Origin: Urbifossiella limnaea
GTDB taxonomy: Bacteria; Planctomycetota; Planctomycetia; Gemmatales; Gemmataceae
Direction: 5' to 3'
NCBI RefSeq assembly: GCF_007747215.1
Contig: NZ_CP036273.1
Location: 3,456,322 to 3,520,321, forward strand
DNA: 64,000 bases
How positions within the stretch are numbered: position 1 is the first letter of the stretch; each line of letters begins with the position of its first letter. Below are positions 1-10,170 of this stretch, in pieces. The position numbers and the translations under genes are program-made. A model generated the notes under the pieces. The model was given only the letters and a program-made list of their open reading frames with translations. It did not search any database and was not told where the DNA came from.

Positions 1-75
1 ACGAGCACGGCGCTAACCGACCTCGGCGGCGGGGCGACGTTCTTCGACAACCTCGTGCAGGTGGAGAGAGTTTGA
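1..75 (+). CDS. C-terminal end of an unidentified protein
   Basis: An open frame enters from the left edge and ends at the TGA at 73-75. The last residues read TALTDLGGGATFFDNLVQVERV. The pattern resembles the end of a beta-sandwich (LamG- or DUF1583-like) domain, but 24 residues are too few for a call. The next gene starts within 100 bases on the same strand. Confidence 0.45.
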   Translation, partial: TSTALTDLGGGATFFDNLVQVERV

Positions 76-159
76 GCGGGACCGGGGTCGGGGTTGACGC
101 CGTCCCGCCGGCCGGAATACGCTCCGACCGGTTCCCACGCACCCGGGTCCGTGCGCCAA

Positions 160-1125
160 ATGATGCTCCACCGCCCGCCGGTCCCCGACGCGACCGACGC
201 CCCGCGGCCGGCCGTCGCGTGGGAGGACGCCGCGTGCCCCCTCTGCGGCCGTGAGGAGCACGCTCTTCTCCTCGAAGCCCCCGACCCTCTCCCGCCCAAC
301 GGAACCGGCCTGCGCTTCGCCGTCGTCCGCTGCGAGACGTGCGGCCTCACGTACACCAACCCCCGCCCGACGCCGCGCACCATCGCCCGGTTCTACCCGT
401 CGGACTACGCCCCGCACCGCCGGCCGCGAAAGATGCGTGAGTCTCGCCCCGCAAGGCCGCTGACCAGCCGCCTCCTCGGCCGGCCGTGCGGCGAGCGCCG
501 GGGCGACTTGCCTTGGCCCGGCACCGGCCGGCTCCTGGACTTCGGCTGCGGCGGCGGCGCTTTCCTGAAGCGCATGGCCGACCGCGGCTGGGACGTGACC
601 GGCCTCGACTCCGCCGTCGAGACCGGCCGGGCGGTTCAGGAGGAACTTGGGCTGCGCGTGCTGGCTGGCTCGCTGCCACACCCGGACCTGGCGCCGTGCT
701 CGTTCGAGGTGGTGACGATGTGGCACTCGCTCGAGCACGTCCACCGGCCGCTGGACGTGCTCCGCGAGGCGTTCCGGCTGCTCGTCCCGGGCGGCAAGCT
801 GGTCGTGGCCTGCCCGAACATTGAAAGCCTGCCGTTCTACTGGTTCGGCTCCGACTGGTTCGGCCTCGACCTGCCGCGACACCTGACCCACTTCACCCCC
901 AAGACGCTCCGCTCGGCGCTGGAAACGGCCGGCTATCGCGTCGAGCGCGTGCAGCAGTTGCGGCACTCCGATTGGCTCCGATCCAGCGCCCGGCTGGCGG
1001 CGCGGACCCGCGGCGGCTTCGCCGCGAAGGCACTGACGTGGAAGCCGGCCGCGCGCGCGGTGGCGTGGCTCTGCTACGCCGCCGGCATGAGCGACTGCAT
1101 GATGGCCGTGGCCGGGCGGCCGTAG
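160..1125 (+). CDS. Class I SAM-dependent methyltransferase with N-terminal Cys pairs
   Basis: About 321 residues. Two Cys pairs (CPLCG near residue 26 and CETCG near 58) suggest a small zinc-binding module ahead of a Rossmann methyltransferase fold. The SAM-binding motif LLDFGCGGGAFL lies near residues 125-136, and MWHSLEHVHRP near 190 fits the Methyltransf_23 type of motif found in UbiE/Coq5-like enzymes. This architecture is common in methyltransferases acting on sugars or cell-envelope intermediates; the substrate cannot be told here. The frame is open upstream to an ATG at 94, but the ATG pair at 160/163 gives a more usual N-terminus before the first Cys pair. The C-terminal part after residue 260 has no recognised motif. 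No neighbour indicates a pathway. Confidence 0.8.
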   Translation: MMLHRPPVPDATDAPRPAVAWEDAACPLCGREEHALLLEAPDPLPPNGTGLRFAVVRCETCGLTYTNPRPTPRTIARFYPSDYAPHRRPRKMRESRPARPLTSRLLGRPCGERRGDLPWPGTGRLLDFGCGGGAFLKRMADRGWDVTGLDSAVETGRAVQEELGLRVLAGSLPHPDLAPCSFEVVTMWHSLEHVHRPLDVLREAFRLLVPGGKLVVACPNIESLPFYWFGSDWFGLDLPRHLTHFTPKTLRSALETAGYRVERVQQLRHSDWLRSSARLAARTRGGFAAKALTWKPAARAVAWLCYAAGMSDCMMAVAGRP

Positions 1126-1214
1126 CCCGTTCCCTTGACTCCCTCCACCCTGCCGCCTACCGTGAGGGGGGTTGTACGGACCCTCTCCCCGAGTCAGCAG
1201 CAGGCGGTCCCCAG

Positions 1215-2507
1215 ATGCCGGGTACGTGCGTCGTCGGGTTACAGTGGGGCGACGAGGCCAAGGGGAAGATCGTCGACCTCCTCGGCGACGGCTTCGACTA
1301 CGTGGTCCGCTACAACGGCGGGGCCAACGCCGGGCACACGGTCGTTGTCCACGGCAAGACGTTCAAGCTGTCGCTGCTGCCCACCGGCGTCATACGGCCG
1401 AATGTCACGTCGGTCATCGGCAACGGCGTCGTCGTCTACCCGCCCAAGTTCATCGAGGAAGTCGGCACGCTTAAGGCCGGTGGCATCGACCTCGGCGACG
1501 CGCTGAAGCTGAGCGACCACGCCCACGTCATCTTCCCGTACCACATGGAAGAAGAACGGCTGGCCGAGAGCGGCGGCGAGGGGAAGATCGGCACCACCGG
1601 CCGCGGCATCGGGCCGTGCTATCAGGACAAGGTGGGCCGCCGCTTCGGCATCCGCGTCGGTGAGTTGCTGCGGCCCGACCACCTCCGCGAGAAACTGCGG
1701 TTCGTCGTCCCGTTCAAGAACCGGCTGATGAAGGTGTACGCCAACGGCCACGCCGACCAGCTCGCGCCGATGAGCGCGGACGCCATCGCCGACCAGTACC
1801 TCGGCTACGCCGACGCCCTCCGCCCGCACGTCACCGACACGGCCCGGCTGCTGCACGAGGCGTTCGCGGCCGGGAAGCACGTCCTGTTCGAGGCCGCACA
1901 AGGCAGCCTGCTCGACGTGGACCACGGCACCTACCCCTACGTCACGAGTTCGAGCAGCCTGCCAAGCGGCATCTGGGGCGGGACCGGCGTGCCGGCGAAA
2001 AACATCCAGCGGACCATCGGCGTGGTGAAGGCGTACACCACGCGCGTCGGCAAGGGCCCGTTCCCGACCGAGCTCGATGACGCCACCGGCGAGCGGATCC
2101 GCAAGATCGGCCGCGAGTACGGCACCGTCACCGGCCGCCCGCGGCGCGTCGGCTGGTTCGACGCCCTGTCCGTCCGCTACACCGCCGCCCTGGCCGGGGC
2201 CGACGAGATTACCGTGATGCTGCTCGACGTGCTGAGCGGCCTCCCCGAGCTGAAGCTCTGCACCGCGTACGACATCGACGGCGAGCGGACGACGCACTTT
2301 CCAAGCGACGCCTATCAGCTTGAGCGCTGCACGCCGGTGTACGAGACGACCCCCGGCTGGACCGACGACCTGACCGCGGCGCGGAAGCTCACTGACTTGC
2401 CGGCGGCGGCGCGGCGGTACATCGACCGCGTCGGCGAACTGGTGGGGCTGCCGGTGTCGGTCGTGTCGGTCGGTCCCGACCGGGCGCAGACGATCCTCAC
2501 CAAATGA
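1215..2507 (+). CDS. purA: Adenylosuccinate synthetase
   Basis: This 430-residue protein condenses IMP and aspartate using GTP, the first step from IMP to AMP, in the cytoplasm. The N-terminus VVGLQWGDEAKGKIVD is the enzyme's GTP-binding and catalytic loop. Most bacterial versions have GDEGKGK, so the alanine is a small deviation. Later family blocks are visible: YNGGANAGHTVV near residue 38, TTGRGIGPCYQDK near 129, FEAAQGSLLDVDHGTYPYVTSS near 224 and the GTP-recognition stretch VTGRPRRVGWFDA near 304. Length matches the family. The ATG at 1215 is chosen because family homology starts immediately after it. The stop overlaps the uppS start (ATGA at 2504-2507), so the two are translationally coupled. 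Confidence 0.96.
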   Translation: MPGTCVVGLQWGDEAKGKIVDLLGDGFDYVVRYNGGANAGHTVVVHGKTFKLSLLPTGVIRPNVTSVIGNGVVVYPPKFIEEVGTLKAGGIDLGDALKLSDHAHVIFPYHMEEERLAESGGEGKIGTTGRGIGPCYQDKVGRRFGIRVGELLRPDHLREKLRFVVPFKNRLMKVYANGHADQLAPMSADAIADQYLGYADALRPHVTDTARLLHEAFAAGKHVLFEAAQGSLLDVDHGTYPYVTSSSSLPSGIWGGTGVPAKNIQRTIGVVKAYTTRVGKGPFPTELDDATGERIRKIGREYGTVTGRPRRVGWFDALSVRYTAALAGADEITVMLLDVLSGLPELKLCTAYDIDGERTTHFPSDAYQLERCTPVYETTPGWTDDLTAARKLTDLPAAARRYIDRVGELVGLPVSVVSVGPDRAQTILTK

Positions 2508-3268
2508 TCCACGACCCAGCCGCTTACGCTCGGTCCGTCGGGCTCGACCCGGCGAAGCTGCCGCGGCACGTCGCCGTCATCATGGACGGCAACGGCCGCT
2601 GGGCCCGGACGCAAGGCAAGGAGCGTGTCGAGGGCCACGCCCGCGGCGCGAAGTCGGTGGACGACGTCACCGAGGAGTGCTGCCGCCTCGGCGTCGGGCA
2701 ACTCACGCTGTACTGCTTCAGCTCCGAAAACTGGAAGCGGCCGCAGCCCGAACTCGAATTTCTGATGGCGCTCCTCAAGCAGTACCTCCTCCAGGAGCGG
2801 GCGAAGATTCTGCGGCAGAACATCCGCTTCGCCGTCATCGGCCGCCGCGACGGGCTCTCCGCCGACGTGCTCGCCGAGATCGACGAGAACGTCCGCCTCA
2901 CCCGCGAGAATACCGGCCTGACGCTGTGCCTGGCGATCAACTACGGCTCGCGCGGCGAGATCGTGGACGCCGTGAAGGCCATCGCGGGGCGCGTGCGGCG
3001 CGGCGAACTGGACCCGGCGGCGATCGACGAGGACGCGATTTCCGCGAGCCTGTACACGGCCGGGATGCCCGACCCGGACCTGCTCATCCGCACGGCCGGC
3101 GAGATGCGCGTGAGCAACTACCTGCTGTGGCAGATCTCCTACGCCGAGCTGTGGGTGACGCCGCGGTTCTGGCCCGAGTTCGGCGTGGAACTCCTGCACG
3201 ACGCCCTCCGCGACTTCGCCCGCCGGGAGCGGCGGTTCGGCGGCCTCACGACCGCGGGATCGAACTGA
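2504..3268 (+). CDS. uppS: Isoprenyl (undecaprenyl) diphosphate synthase
   Basis: A 254-residue cis-prenyltransferase that elongates farnesyl diphosphate with isopentenyl diphosphate to make the C55 lipid carrier for cell-wall and glycan export. The diagnostic motif HVAVIMDGNGRWA at about residues 21-33 carries the catalytic Asp. The C-terminal block RTAGEMRVSNYLLWQISYAE near 197-216 is the family signature for substrate binding. Full length for the family. Its ATG overlaps the purA stop, and its TGA overlaps the cdsA ATG (TGATG at 3266-3270). Pairing with cdsA, another lipid-precursor enzyme, is classical in bacteria. Confidence 0.96.
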   Translation: MIHDPAAYARSVGLDPAKLPRHVAVIMDGNGRWARTQGKERVEGHARGAKSVDDVTEECCRLGVGQLTLYCFSSENWKRPQPELEFLMALLKQYLLQERAKILRQNIRFAVIGRRDGLSADVLAEIDENVRLTRENTGLTLCLAINYGSRGEIVDAVKAIAGRVRRGELDPAAIDEDAISASLYTAGMPDPDLLIRTAGEMRVSNYLLWQISYAELWVTPRFWPEFGVELLHDALRDFARRERRFGGLTTAGSN

Positions 3269-4131
3269 TGCGCACCCGCATCATCATCGGTAACCTCCTC
3301 GCCGCATTCACCATCGCGCTGCTCATCGGCGACCGCTACCTCGACCCGTGGTTCCCGATCCTGTTCGTCGCCCTCGGCTTCATCGGCGTCGTCGCCACCC
3401 GCGAGTTGCTGACGCTGTTCCCCGCAGTGATCCGGCCCGATTGGCGCCTCGCGGTCGGCGGCGTGCTGCTCGTCATGGTCGCGAACTGGGTGCCGCGCCT
3501 CACCGGCGCGGTGTCGTGGTCGGAGGCCGTGTTGGGGGCGTTCGTCGTCGTGCTGTTGGTGGCGATCCTGGTGGAAATGGCCCGCTTCCGCGAACCCGGC
3601 GGCATCGTGCCGCGTCTCGGCTTGGTCGTGTTCGCGGCGGCGTACCTGGGCCTCCTCGGGAGCGTGTTCGCGCAGCTCCGCTGGGTCACGCCCGACGCCT
3701 ACCGGTCGAGCTGGCTGCTGGCGCTGGCGATCTTCATCCCGAAGGGCGCGGACACGGGGGCGTACTTCGCCGGGCGGGCGTTCGGGCGGCACAAGATGTC
3801 GCCGGTGCTGAGCCCGAAGAAGACGTGGGAAGGCCTCGTCGGCGGGCTGGCGTGGTCGGCCGCGACCGCCGCCGGGTTCGACTACCTTGCCGGGGGGCTG
3901 TTCGGCGCGGGTATCATGGAAGCAGTCGCGTTCGGCATCGTCGTCGGCGCGGTGGGGGTGCTTGGCGACCTGGCCGAGTCGCTCATCAAGCGCGACGGCG
4001 GGGCGAAGGACGCGGCCAACCGCATCCCCGAGTTCGGCGGTCTGCTCGACGTGGTCGATTCTGTCCTGTTCGCCGCCCCGGTCGCGTACCTGTGGTTCGC
4101 CCTGTCGCAGCATCTGAACCCCGCCCGGTAA
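3268..4131 (+). CDS. cdsA: Phosphatidate cytidylyltransferase (CDP-diglyceride synthase)
   Basis: A 287-residue integral membrane enzyme that makes CDP-diacylglycerol from phosphatidate and CTP, the branch point of phospholipid synthesis. Several hydrophobic segments cover most of the chain. The C-terminal signature is visible at about residues 237-264: SLIKRDGGAKDAANRIPEFG followed by GLLDVVDS. Compared with the common form, the His of HGG is Phe and the Arg of DR is Val, while the Lys-Arg and Lys-Asp pairs are kept. The start ATG overlaps the uppS stop, and phoH follows after five bases. Confidence 0.92.
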   Translation: MRTRIIIGNLLAAFTIALLIGDRYLDPWFPILFVALGFIGVVATRELLTLFPAVIRPDWRLAVGGVLLVMVANWVPRLTGAVSWSEAVLGAFVVVLLVAILVEMARFREPGGIVPRLGLVVFAAAYLGLLGSVFAQLRWVTPDAYRSSWLLALAIFIPKGADTGAYFAGRAFGRHKMSPVLSPKKTWEGLVGGLAWSAATAAGFDYLAGGLFGAGIMEAVAFGIVVGAVGVLGDLAESLIKRDGGAKDAANRIPEFGGLLDVVDSVLFAAPVAYLWFALSQHLNPAR

Positions 4132-4136
4132 CCGTC

Positions 4137-5105
4137 ATGGCCGACACGGCAGTCACCCGCACCGTCACGCTGGACAGCCGCGAGGAGGCGGTGCTGCTGT
4201 TCGGCCCGCGCGACCAGTACCTCCGCACCGTCCGCGACGCGCTCAACGTCAAGGTCGTGGCCCGCGGCGACCTCATCCAGATCGAGGGCTCGACGACCGA
4301 GCCCGTGGAGCAGGCCGAGCGGGCGTTCCAACAGCTGCGCATCGTACTGCGCAAGCACGGCAAGCTGACCGCCGAGGACGTGCGGACGGTGGTCGAGGTG
4401 GTGCGCGGCCCGACCGACCGTGGTGCCGGCGCGGCCGTGACGGTGATGGAGAGCGGCCGGCACCTCCGTCCGCGTACCGACGGCCAGGGTCGCTACGTGC
4501 AGGCGATGAAGACGCACGACATGGTCATCTGCGTCGGCCCGGCCGGCACCGGCAAGACGTACCTCGCCGTCGGCATGGCGGTGAGCCTGCTACGGGCCGG
4601 GCAGGTCAAAAAGATCGTTCTGGTGCGGCCGGCGGTCGAGGCGGGCGAGCGGCTCGGCTTCCTCCCCGGCGACCTCGCGGCGAAGGTGAACCCCTACCTC
4701 CGACCGCTGTTCGACGCCCTGAACGACATCATGGAGCCCGAGCAGGTCCGCAAGTACATGGACAACGACGTGATCGAGATCGCCCCGCTGGCGTACATGC
4801 GCGGCCGGACGCTCAACAACTCCGTCATCATCATGGACGAAGCCCAGAACGCGACGGTGCCGCAGACCAAAATGTTTCTCACCCGTATGGGGAACAACTC
4901 GCGCGTGGTGGTGACCGGCGACCTGACGCAAACCGACTTGCCGAAGACCATTCCGAGCGGACTAGCGGACGCCGTGCAGCGGCTCCGCGACGTCGAAGGG
5001 CTGTCGATCGTGTACCTGGACGAGTCGGACATCGTTCGCAATCCGCTCGTGTCGCGGATCGTGAAGGCCTACGAGGACGAGACGCCGCGGGGGCGGCGGC
5101 AGTAG
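4137..5105 (+). CDS. phoH: PhoH family P-loop ATPase
   Basis: A 322-residue cytoplasmic ATPase of the PhoH/PhoL family, linked in other bacteria to RNA metabolism and stress responses. The N-terminal ~100 residues look like a KH-type RNA-binding region (DALNVKVVARGDLIQIEG). Walker A is GPAGTGKTYLAVG near residue 133 and Walker B is SVIIMDEAQNA near 230, followed by the sensor stretch RVVVTGDLTQTDLP. These blocks are characteristic of PhoH. The start at 4137 lies five bases after the cdsA stop, so it is probably the last gene of the purA-uppS-cdsA-phoH unit. A GC-rich inverted repeat follows its stop. Confidence 0.93.
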   Translation: MADTAVTRTVTLDSREEAVLLFGPRDQYLRTVRDALNVKVVARGDLIQIEGSTTEPVEQAERAFQQLRIVLRKHGKLTAEDVRTVVEVVRGPTDRGAGAAVTVMESGRHLRPRTDGQGRYVQAMKTHDMVICVGPAGTGKTYLAVGMAVSLLRAGQVKKIVLVRPAVEAGERLGFLPGDLAAKVNPYLRPLFDALNDIMEPEQVRKYMDNDVIEIAPLAYMRGRTLNNSVIIMDEAQNATVPQTKMFLTRMGNNSRVVVTGDLTQTDLPKTIPSGLADAVQRLRDVEGLSIVYLDESDIVRNPLVSRIVKAYEDETPRGRRQ

Positions 5106-5118
5106 TACCGCTTGCGAC

Positions 5119-5136
5119 GCAGCACCGCGGTGCTGC
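5119..5136. terminator. Inverted repeat between converging genes
   Basis: The 18-base perfect palindrome GCAGCACCGCGGTGCTGC lies between the phoH stop and the stop of the converging fasciclin gene. It could fold as a 7-bp stem with a CGCG loop on either strand. There is no T-run, so intrinsic termination is only possible, not shown. Confidence 0.4.
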
Positions 5137-5157
5137 GCCGCAGGCGGCGGGGGTTAA

Positions 5158-5640
5158 CTACTCCTTCGGGACCAGCACGGTGTCGATGACGTGGATGACG
5201 CCGTTGCTGGCCTTCAGGTCGGCCTTCGTCACCTTCGCGTCGCCGATCGACACGCCGCCGCTACCGGCCGCGATCTTGAACCCGTTCACCTCCTTGCCGT
5301 CCATCTTGACCACGTCGGCCGCGTACACGGCCTTCCCCTGAACGACGTGAGCCAGCAGAATTTTCGTCAGAAGCGCCTTGTTGCCCACCACCGCCTTGAG
5401 CTTCTCGTCGCCGAGCTTCTTGAACGCGGCGTCGGTCGGGGCGAAGACGGTGAACGGCCCCTTCCCCTTGAGCACGTCCACGAGCCCGGCCGCCTTCACC
5501 GCGGTGACGAGGATGGTGTGGTCCTTCGACCCGACGGCGATGTCGACGATGTCCTTGTCCTCGGCGGCGGGGGTTGGGGTGCCGACGGACAGGACGAGCA
5601 CGAGCGCGCAGGCTCCCGCGACGAACAGCTTCGCCTTCAT
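5158..5640 (-). CDS. Secreted fasciclin (FAS1) domain protein
   Basis: A 160-residue protein with an N-terminal signal peptide (MKAKLFVAGACALVLVLSV, cleavage likely after TPAAE near residue 26) and one FAS1 domain covering the rest. Typical FAS1 blocks are VDVLKGKGPFTVFAPTDAAF near residue 55 and NGVIHVIDTVLVPKE at the C-terminus. FAS1 domains mediate adhesion or extracellular matrix binding; the ligand is unknown. It is a single gene converging on phoH. The region 5641-5746 upstream should hold its promoter, but no clear -35/-10 pair was identified. Confidence 0.92.
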   Translation of the reverse strand: MKAKLFVAGACALVLVLSVGTPTPAAEDKDIVDIAVGSKDHTILVTAVKAAGLVDVLKGKGPFTVFAPTDAAFKKLGDEKLKAVVGNKALLTKILLAHVVQGKAVYAADVVKMDGKEVNGFKIAAGSGGVSIGDAKVTKADLKASNGVIHVIDTVLVPKE

Positions 5641-5746
5641 GAACGGACTCCGGTTGTGGTGCTGGGCGTGCCGCCCGGGTTAGTCCCAGACGCGGCGAAC
5701 CATTGGTAGCGGGCATCGTGCCGGCAATCCAACAAATTGGCGCGAA

Positions 5747-6633
5747 TCAATTCATTCGCGGGCGTTGATCCGCTGGGGCGCCGTAGGCCCGCCACAGTTC
5801 CGGGGGCGGGCTGGCCCCCGCCGCGACGCGGCGGTCGCTGTCCGGATGGTCGAACGCGAGCCGCCAGGCGTGCAGGCAGACGCGGCCGCCGGGGTCGTCC
5901 TTCGCCCCGTAGTCGCGGTCGCCGACGACGGGGCAGCCGAGGCCGGCGAGGTGGACGCGAATCTGATGCTTGCGACCGGTGAGCAATTCGACGGCCACCA
6001 GCGCGCGACCGGCGTGCTCGCCGAGTACGCGGAAGCGCGACGCCGCCCGCTTGGCGCCCGGCGCGTCGGCGGGAGTTGGGCGAACCCGCAGGTTCGCACC
6101 TTCCAACAGGTGGTTCTCGATCACGCCTTCGGCCGGCCGCGGCACCCCTTCGGTCACCGCCAGGTAAGTCTTCTCCACGGCCTCCCACCCGGCTTGCAAT
6201 CGATCGCGGACGGGTGCGGTTTTGGCGAATAGCAGTAGCCCCGACGTGCCGCGGTCGAGCCGGTGGACGACGAACGGCCGCCCGGCCTTGCGGCGCTCCA
6301 GCAGGGCGGCGAGTCGCGTGAATGCGGTGTCGTCCTTCTCCGCGTCGGTGGCGACGCTCAGGAGCCCAGCCGGCTTGTCGATCACGACGAGGGAGTCGTC
6401 CTCGTAGACGACCGTGAGCGACGGCGCGGTACGGGGCGCGGCCCCGTTAGCGGCGATGGAGACGCGGTCGGCGGGTGTCAGCGGGTGATCGTGGCGGGAG
6501 ACGGGTCGGCCGTTCACGAGGACGCGGCCGTGCTGGAGGAGTTGTTTGACGCGGGTGCGGTTTGTCGGCGCGAGAACGTTCAGTAGCCACGGCAAGAGCG
6601 GACCGGGGGTCGGCGGCGGCAGCTCGCGCATCG

Positions 6634-6637
<4 letters not shown>
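5747..6637 (-). CDS. RluA-family RNA pseudouridine synthase
   Basis: About 296 residues. An N-terminal S4-like RNA-binding segment (TRVKQLLQHGRVLVNGRPV, residues 28-46) precedes the RluA catalytic domain. The active-site motif HRLDRGTSGLLLFAK near residues 124-138 contains the catalytic Asp, and later family blocks GRKHQIRVHLAGLGCPVVGD are present. It isomerises specific uridines in rRNA or tRNA; the target cannot be assigned. The GTG at 6637 overlaps the ABC-F stop (GTGA). An ATG at 6631 is the alternative start and gives MRELPPPTPG. Confidence 0.9.
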
Positions 6638-8433
<1,796 letters not shown>

Positions 8434-8568
8434 GGGGCTATGGTATGGCCGCGACAGTGCTCCGGATTCGCGCTTGACAGCCGCCCCGTCGCACCGGAGT
8501 ATTTGGGTAGCTCACCGACCCGCCGGCGTGGTCCCGCCGACCGGGTGCTTCCCCCCGAGGACCGGTCC

Positions 8569-10155
8569 ATGCCCGCCCGCTCCGGCCCCGTGGCCGCGTT
8601 GTTGATACTCGCCTACGCGTCTTCCGCTGTCGCGGACGAGCCGCTCCACGCCCGCATCGACCGCCTCATCGCCGCCGGTCATCCGAACCACTCCAAACTC
8701 GCCGCCCCTGCTGCCGACGACGGCGAATTCCTCCGCCGCGTGACGCTCGACCTTTCGGGCACGATCCCCAGTACCGCAGAAGCCACGGCCTTCTTCGCCG
8801 ACACCGCCCCCGACAAGCGCGTCAAGCTGATCGACCGCCTTCTCGCGGCCCCCAGTTACGCTCGCCGGATGGCGCAGGCGTTCGACGTGATCCTGATGGA
8901 ACGCCGCAAGGACACGCGCGTCACGCGAGCAGCCTGGGAAACGTACCTCCGCGACACCTTTGCCGCGAACCGGCCCTACGACGCCTTCGCGCGCGAGCTG
9001 CTGTCCGCCGACGGGAGCGACGCCAAGTTGCGGCCGGCGGCCAAGTTCTTCCTCGACCGCGACCTCGAACCGAACCTGATCACGCGCGACCTCGGCCGCG
9101 TCTTCCTCGGCCGCAACATGGGCTGCGCGCAGTGCCACGACCACCCCACCGTCAACGACTACAAGCAGGCCGACTACTACGGCATCCAGGCGTTCATCAA
9201 CCGTACCTTTTTGTTCCCGAACGCCCAGGCACCGACCGCGGTCATCGCCGAGAAGGCCGACGGCGAGGTGAACTTCACCAGCGTGTTCGACAAGGCGAAG
9301 AAAACGAGCGGCACCGGCCCGCGGATGCCCGGCCTGAAGCCGCTCGACGAGCCGAAGGCGGAGAAGGGGAAGGAGTACGCCGTGGCCCCGGCGAAGGACG
9401 TGCGGCCCGTGCCGGCCTACAGCCGCCGCGAGCGGCTGGCGGCGGCCGTCACGTCTCCTGACAACCCGGCGTTCGCCCGCACGGCGGTGAACCGGCTGTG
9501 GGCGCTGTTGCTCGGCCGCGGCATCATCGACCCCGTGGACCAGGACCACGCCGACAACCCGCCGAGCCACCCCGAGCTGCTCGATACACTTGCCCGCGAC
9601 TTCGTCGCCCACAACTACGATGTGAAGCGGCTCGTCCGCGAGATCGTCTTGAGCCGCACCTACCAGCGGAGCAGCGAGGTGCCCGCGACGCTGACCGACG
9701 TTCCGGCCGACCGCTACCTCGTCGGCCCGCTCAAGCCGCTGGCCGCGGAGCAACTGGCCTACGCCCTCAGTGAGGCGACCGGTAACACCAGCGCCGACGC
9801 GAAGGCGGCCCCGTTGGTAGCGACGTTCCGCGGCATGTACGGAGGCGTGGCCGGCGAGCCCGACGACGGCACGACGCAGACCTTGAGCCAGACGCTGTTC
9901 CTTAAGAACGGTCCGGTCGTCCGCGGTTTGACGCAGCCGAAGGCGGGGAATCTAGCGGACCGGCTCGGCAAGCTGCCGCCGGATCGCATCGCCGACGAGC
10001 TGTTCCTCAGCGTGCTGACCCGCCGCCCGACTGCCGACGAAAAGACTGACGTGACCGCCGCCCTGACCCGCACGCCCGCCGCCGAGCGCCCCGTGTTCTG
10101 CGGCGAACTCGTGTGGGCGCTCGTGACCTCGGCCGAATTCCGCTTCAACCACTAA
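8569..10155 (+). CDS. DUF1549/DUF1553 domain secreted protein (PSD1 type)
   Basis: 528 residues with a signal peptide (SGPVAALLILAYASSAVADE). DUF1549 occupies roughly residues 30-230 and contains a CAQCHDHP motif near 186, a CxxCH that could bind haem c or metal. DUF1553 occupies the C-terminal half (about 280-525; FARTAVNRLWALLLGRGI). These pairs are greatly expanded in planctomycetes and have no proven biochemical role. The ATG at 8569 is chosen because a signal peptide follows directly, although the frame is open back to 8440. It heads an operon with the DUF1501 and WD40 genes. Confidence 0.9.
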   Translation: MPARSGPVAALLILAYASSAVADEPLHARIDRLIAAGHPNHSKLAAPAADDGEFLRRVTLDLSGTIPSTAEATAFFADTAPDKRVKLIDRLLAAPSYARRMAQAFDVILMERRKDTRVTRAAWETYLRDTFAANRPYDAFARELLSADGSDAKLRPAAKFFLDRDLEPNLITRDLGRVFLGRNMGCAQCHDHPTVNDYKQADYYGIQAFINRTFLFPNAQAPTAVIAEKADGEVNFTSVFDKAKKTSGTGPRMPGLKPLDEPKAEKGKEYAVAPAKDVRPVPAYSRRERLAAAVTSPDNPAFARTAVNRLWALLLGRGIIDPVDQDHADNPPSHPELLDTLARDFVAHNYDVKRLVREIVLSRTYQRSSEVPATLTDVPADRYLVGPLKPLAAEQLAYALSEATGNTSADAKAAPLVATFRGMYGGVAGEPDDGTTQTLSQTLFLKNGPVVRGLTQPKAGNLADRLGKLPPDRIADELFLSVLTRRPTADEKTDVTAALTRTPAAERPVFCGELVWALVTSAEFRFNH

Positions 10156-10170
10156 CCCGCCCGGTGCCCG

